A DNA stretch of 8,788 bases from Rhodospirillales bacterium. Lineage in GTDB: Bacteria > Pseudomonadota > Alphaproteobacteria > Rhodospirillales > Casp-alpha2. A model generated the notes under the pieces. That model was not told where the DNA came from. It saw nothing but the letters and a program-made list of their open reading frames with translations, and made no database searches. A program made the translations under genes and the position numbers. The DNA lies in NCBI GenBank assembly GCA_021775275.1, contig JAJFIE010000314.1, positions 1 to 8,788 of the forward strand. The letters run 5' to 3'. This document shows, in pieces, positions 6,458 through 8,788 of this stretch; position 1 is the first letter of the stretch; each line of letters begins with the position of its first letter.

Positions 6458-6754
6458 TTACATACCGATATAAAGATTGATGATGACTTTCTTAATGAAA
6501 AACAACCCCAGGATCAGCACCACCGGCGAAACATCCATACCACCCAGATTGGGTAAGACGTTGCGAATGGGTTTGAGCGCCGGTTCGGTCGCCCGGTGGG
6601 TGAAGTCACCGATCATATAGACGAACCGGTTAGTGGTGTTGATGACGTTAAAAGCCACCAGCCAGGACAAGACCACCCCAATGATCACAATCCAGGTATA
6701 CATATCGATCACCGTCAGGATCAACCACAACACCGGTTCACCTAATGCACCCAT
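6458..6754 (-). CDS. YggT-family membrane protein
   Basis: This 98-residue inner-membrane protein of the YggT family is associated with osmotic stress tolerance or cell-division/envelope functions in different bacteria; its precise role is unsettled. There are two hydrophobic segments (about 8-34 and 75-97). Between them lies the diagnostic stretch TEPALKPIRNVLPNLGGMD (56-74) followed by VSPVVL. This is a single YggT repeat, as usual for alphaproteobacteria; gammaproteobacterial members are often duplicated. ATG 6752-6754 has GGAG (6761-6764) 6 nt upstream. It is the first gene of the yggT-DUF167-folD series. The 26-bp tandem palindromic repeats lie directly upstream, in its leader or promoter region. 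Confidence 0.95.
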   Translation of the reverse strand: MGALGEPVLWLILTVIDMYTWIVIIGVVLSWLVAFNVINTTNRFVYMIGDFTHRATEPALKPIRNVLPNLGGMDVSPVVLILGLFFIKKVIINLYIGM

Positions 6755-6777
6755 TTAAGTCTCCGTTCCTTTCTGTC

Positions 6778-6855
6778 GCGCCGTCAGGCGCGCAATCTTA
6801 CAAGCGCCGTCAGGCGCACAATTTTACAGGTGTCGCCAGACGCGTCTTTATCTAC
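6778..6855. repeat. Three tandem 26-bp units, each with a small palindrome
   Basis: Three head-to-tail units start at 6778, 6804 and 6830, with an exact period of 26 bp. Units 1 and 2 share GCGCCGTCAGGCGC, an inverted repeat of GCGCC/GGCGC around GTCA, followed by a near-identical tail (CAATCTTACA and CAATTTTACA) that differs at one position. Unit 3 has diverged (GTGTC-GCCA-GACGC) but its arms still pair if a G-U wobble is allowed. A fourth, imperfect match (TCGCCGGACG) follows at 6861-6870 with a 2-bp offset. The array lies 23 bp upstream of yggT and about 110 bp from the divergent rimB start. On the minus strand the tails read TGTAAGAT and TGTAAAAT, resembling -10 elements. Functions as operators, leader hairpins or a spreading repeat are all possible. 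Confidence 0.75.
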
Positions 6856-6925
6856 ACGCATCGCCGGACGGCTCCAGAACATAAAACTAGTCGCAGAGGG
6901 ATTCCGTGGCAAGTCATGCGGCTGT

Positions 6926-6931
6926 CATAAT
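6926..6931 (+). promoter_or_regulatory. Possible -10 element for the rimB-rimK operon
   Basis: CATAAT (5/6 match to the -10 consensus) lies 37 bp before the rimB start codon. No convincing -35 hexamer is found at 16-18 bp upstream, so this is a weak candidate. It marks the only likely promoter position seen between the repeat array and rimB. Confidence 0.2.
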
Positions 6932-6968
6932 GTTTCTCAATCAACCAGAAAGATTCTAGTCTCACACC

Positions 6969-7517
6969 ATGATAAACGCTCCAACGACAAAACGGGCAAA
7001 GCGCTCGAAACTCCGCAAGGCGTCAAAGGCCCGCACGAAACGACAGCCCGTGGTGGCGGGATGGCGGGAATGGGCGGCCCTGCCCGGTCTCGGTGTATCC
7101 TTCATGAAGGTAAAACTGGACACCGGCGCGCGCACGTCGGCGCTGCATGCCTGGAAAATTCAGCCGTTTGAACGCGATGGTGAAGAGTGGGTCCGGTTCG
7201 AGCTGCATCCGGTGCAACGAAACAATGCTGTTCGTGTCGCCTGTGAAGCACCACTTGCCGGGCGGCGGACCGTACGATCAACATCCGGAAAAACGGAAAA
7301 CCGTTATGTTGTTCGCACCGCCATCGTGTTAGGTGGACAGGAAAGGACCATTGAAGTGACGCTTACCAACCGCGATCAGATGGGGTTTCGTATGTTACTC
7401 GGGCGCACCGCCATGCGCCGGTGGATCGTTGTCGATCCGGCGCGTTCGTTTCTGCATCCTGCCGTCAGCACCAATACCCCCGTTCCTCGATCCTCAAAGA
7501 CAGGAGAAACTCCATGA
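6969..7517 (+). CDS. rimB: RimB-like protease (so-called ATP-dependent zinc protease family)
   Basis: This 182-residue protein belongs to the family usually annotated 'putative ATP-dependent zinc protease' or RimB, commonly encoded beside rimK. The core [15 protein letters not shown] (28-42) is followed by [14 protein letters not shown] (48-61), an aspartic-protease-like DTGA active-site motif (51-54), and by [19 protein letters not shown] (131-149), corresponding to the second half of a retropepsin fold. I see no HExxH zinc motif, so the historical name is probably misleading. The first 25 residues form a very basic extension ([19 protein letters not shown]) that could bind rRNA or nucleic acid. 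ATG 6969 has only a weak AGAAAGA upstream. Its stop codon overlaps the rimK start (ATGA), implying coupled translation. In Pseudomonas, RimB is reported to influence RimK activity; a similar role here is inferred. Confidence 0.88.
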   Translation: MINAPTTKRAKRSKLRKASKARTKRQPVVAGWREWAALPGLGVSFMKVKLDTGARTSALHAWKIQPFERDGEEWVRFELHPVQRNNAVRVACEAPLAGRRTVRSTSGKTENRYVVRTAIVLGGQERTIEVTLTNRDQMGFRMLLGRTAMRRWIVVDPARSFLHPAVSTNTPVPRSSKTGETP

Positions 7518-8419
7518 AAATCGTCATGATGGCCCGAAATCCTCACCTGTACTCACATCAACGTCTCGTTGAGGCGGCCGAGGAACGCGGCCACCAGATC
7601 GACATCGTCAATACATTGCGATGTTACATGAACATCACGTCGCACCGCCCGGAACTCCGGCACCAGGGGGAAAAAATCGTCGGATATGACGCTGTGATTC
7701 CTCGCATTGGCGCGTCCGTCACCTATTATGGGCTGGCGGTGCTGCGTCAGTTCGAAATGATGGGCGTCTACCCGCTGAACGAGTCCGTCGCCATCGGGCG
7801 ATCGAGGGACAAACTCCGGTCCCTGCAACTGCTGGCGCGGGACGGCATCGGCCTGCCCGTCACCGCCTTTGCCCATGATACAAACCGCACGGACGAGGTC
7901 ATCGAAATGGTCGGCGGCGCACCCGTGGTGATCAAGCTCATCGAAGGCACCCAGGGTCTCGGCGTCGTGCTCGGAGAAACCCAGCGCAGCGCGCGGTCGG
8001 TGGTCGAAGGCTTCCGGGGCGCCAAGGTCAATATTCTGGTCCAGGAATTCATCAAGGAAGCCGGCAGTTCCGATATCCGTATGCTGGTCATCGGCGACAA
8101 GGTCGTCGCCGCCATGGAGCGGACCGGCAGTGAATCGGATTTCAGATCGAACCTGCACCGGGGCGGATCCTCGCAAAAAATCAAGATCACACCCATGGAG
8201 CGCTCCACTGCCGTGCGGGCCGCCAAGAGCATGGGGCTGAACGTGTGCGGCGTCGATATTTTGCGCTCCAATCACGGCCCGGTGGTCATGGAAGTCAACT
8301 CTTCGCCCGGCCTCGAAGGCATTGAGAAAGCTACGAACATCGACATTGCCGGCAAGATCATCACGTTTATTGAAACCCACGCCAAACCCGGCAAGACGCG
8401 TACGCGGGGGCGTGGCTGA
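7514..8419 (+). CDS. rimK: Ribosomal protein S6 glutamate ligase (RimK)
   Basis: This ATP-grasp ligase adds glutamates to the C-terminus of ribosomal protein S6, and RimK enzymes can also make poly-alpha-glutamate. The 301-residue product resembles E. coli RimK along its whole length, which I recognise from memory: [19 protein letters not shown] (63-81), [19 protein letters not shown] (91-109), [14 protein letters not shown] (140-153), [14 protein letters not shown] (176-189), [10 protein letters not shown] (209-218) and GVDIL...[13 protein letters not shown] (246-271). ATP and metal ligands such as Lys100, Lys141, Glu178, Asp248, Glu260 and Asn262 are present. ATG 7514 overlaps the rimB stop by 4 nt and has AGGAG (7502-7506) 7 nt upstream, so it is translationally coupled. 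The C-terminus is basic ([11 protein letters not shown]). No S6 gene (rpsF) is nearby. An active enzyme is expected. Confidence 0.96.
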   Translation: MKIVMMARNPHLYSHQRLVEAAEERGHQIDIVNTLRCYMNITSHRPELRHQGEKIVGYDAVIPRIGASVTYYGLAVLRQFEMMGVYPLNESVAIGRSRDKLRSLQLLARDGIGLPVTAFAHDTNRTDEVIEMVGGAPVVIKLIEGTQGLGVVLGETQRSARSVVEGFRGAKVNILVQEFIKEAGSSDIRMLVIGDKVVAAMERTGSESDFRSNLHRGGSSQKIKITPMERSTAVRAAKSMGLNVCGVDILRSNHGPVVMEVNSSPGLEGIEKATNIDIAGKIITFIETHAKPGKTRTRGRG

Positions 8420-8447
8420 ACGCCGCACCCGCATCGTCCTAATTTTT
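8404..8447 (+). terminator. Possible intrinsic terminator or attenuator at the rimK 3' end
   Basis: GCGGG-GGCGT (8404-8413) pairs with ACGCC (8420-8424) and CCCGC (8428-8432), giving a 10-bp GC-rich stem with a 3-nt bulge (GCA) and a 6-nt loop. Ten bases later come five consecutive T (8443-8447). The stem contains the rimK stop codon. The distance between stem and T-run is long for a strong terminator, so it may give only partial termination before the following hydrolase gene. Confidence 0.4.
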
Positions 8448-8472
8448 ACAAACCGGAAGATAAACAAAAAAC

Positions 8473-8788
8473 ATGCGCGCTTCATTTACCATCGGCGGCG
8501 AAACAGTTGCACCCGGCACCCGGCGGACGGTCCATCTGCCGGTCAGCCTGTTATCCACACATACGCCGGTTTCGGTTCCCGTCAGCGTGGTCCATGGCAA
8601 ACGCGACGGCGCGACGATGTTCGTCAGCGCCGCCATCCACGGCGACGAGATTATCGGCGTCGAAATCATCCGCCGGTTGCTGCGCTCCAGCGCACTTCGG
8701 AATTTGCGTGGAACCCTGGTGTGCATTCCCGTGGTCAACGTCTTTGGATTTGTGAATCATTCCCGTTATCTGCCCGACCGGCGCGACC
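8473..8788 (+). CDS. Succinylglutamate desuccinylase/aspartoacylase-family hydrolase, N-terminal part
   Basis: These are the first 105 residues of a zinc hydrolase of the AstE/AspA branch of the M14 carboxypeptidase-like fold; the rest lies beyond the window. The diagnostic zinc-binding HxxE is in SAAIHGDEIIG (His56, Glu59), followed by LRGTLVCIPVVNVFGF (78-93) and NHSRYLPDRRD (95-105). Family members of about 330 residues cleave N-acyl amino acids or related amide bonds. The ATG at 8473 is the only start: a stop codon lies in frame 12 nt upstream. Its ribosome binding site is weak or distant (GGAAGA, 12-nt spacing). It follows rimK by 53 bp in the same direction. The neighbourhood suggests it acts on glutamate-containing products of RimK rather than in arginine catabolism, since no other ast genes are seen. 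That role is inference. Confidence 0.88.
   Translation, partial: MRASFTIGGETVAPGTRRTVHLPVSLLSTHTPVSVPVSVVHGKRDGATMFVSAAIHGDEIIGVEIIRRLLRSSALRNLRGTLVCIPVVNVFGFVNHSRYLPDRRD

Noticed and set aside
6778..6870. CRISPR array
   Set aside because: The whole 26-bp period is repeated, including what would be spacers, and no unique spacers or cas genes are seen. These are tandem repeats.
7553..8485. Minus-strand reading frame of 310 codons opposite rimK
   Set aside because: The composition is that of an antisense frame (many Asp/His/Arg, no motif), and rimK on the plus strand is certain.
8473..8788. True AstE of the arginine succinyltransferase pathway
   Set aside because: No astA, astB, astC or astD is adjacent. 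The gene follows rimK, and the family name covers many related hydrolases, so only a family-level call is made.

Overview
The window is bacterial chromosome with a GC content I estimate in the mid-50s percent. It is densely packed with housekeeping and signalling genes. The order yggT - DUF167 - folD, the codon use and the protein sequences suggest an alphaproteobacterium, perhaps of Rhodospirillales type. That is inference; no 16S rRNA or other taxonomic marker is present. I see no phage, insertion sequence, CRISPR array, tRNA or rRNA.

Layout. (1) 1-1027, minus: the N-terminal 57% or so of lepA (elongation factor 4), running off the left edge. (2) 1240-2181, plus: a PPK2-type polyphosphate kinase, divergent from lepA across a 212-bp promoter region. 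(3) 2356-3318, plus: a response-regulator diguanylate cyclase (REC-GGDEF), preceded by a structured 174-bp leader or intergenic region. (4) 3341-3736, minus: a small MAPEG-family membrane protein, convergent with the cyclase. (5) 3932-4858, minus: an EamA/DMT-type ten-helix transporter with a TTG start. (6) 5069-6754, minus: yggT, a DUF167 (YggU) protein and folD in one direction, probably a conserved housekeeping operon. (7) 6969 to the right edge, plus: a RimB-like retropepsin-fold protease, rimK (ribosomal protein S6 glutamate ligase) and a truncated succinylglutamate desuccinylase/aspartoacylase-family (M14-like) hydrolase.

How the genes relate. The most interesting unit is the last one. 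A glutamate ligase is translationally coupled (ATGA overlap) to a protease and followed by a zinc carboxypeptidase-fold hydrolase, which looks like a 'writer plus processing/eraser' cassette for protein glutamylation. In Pseudomonas, RimK activity is reported to respond to RimA, RimB and cyclic-di-GMP. A cyclic-di-GMP synthase lies about 4 kb away here, but nothing in the sequence links the two directly.

The most unusual non-coding feature is a set of about three 26-bp tandem repeats, each carrying a small palindrome, directly upstream of yggT (6778-6855). Other non-coding structure includes a bulged 12-bp inverted repeat enclosing 65 bp after folD, a pair of mutually exclusive stems between ppk2 and the cyclase gene, and a 12-bp perfect palindrome upstream of ppk2. 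No gene-free stretch exceeds 300 bp.
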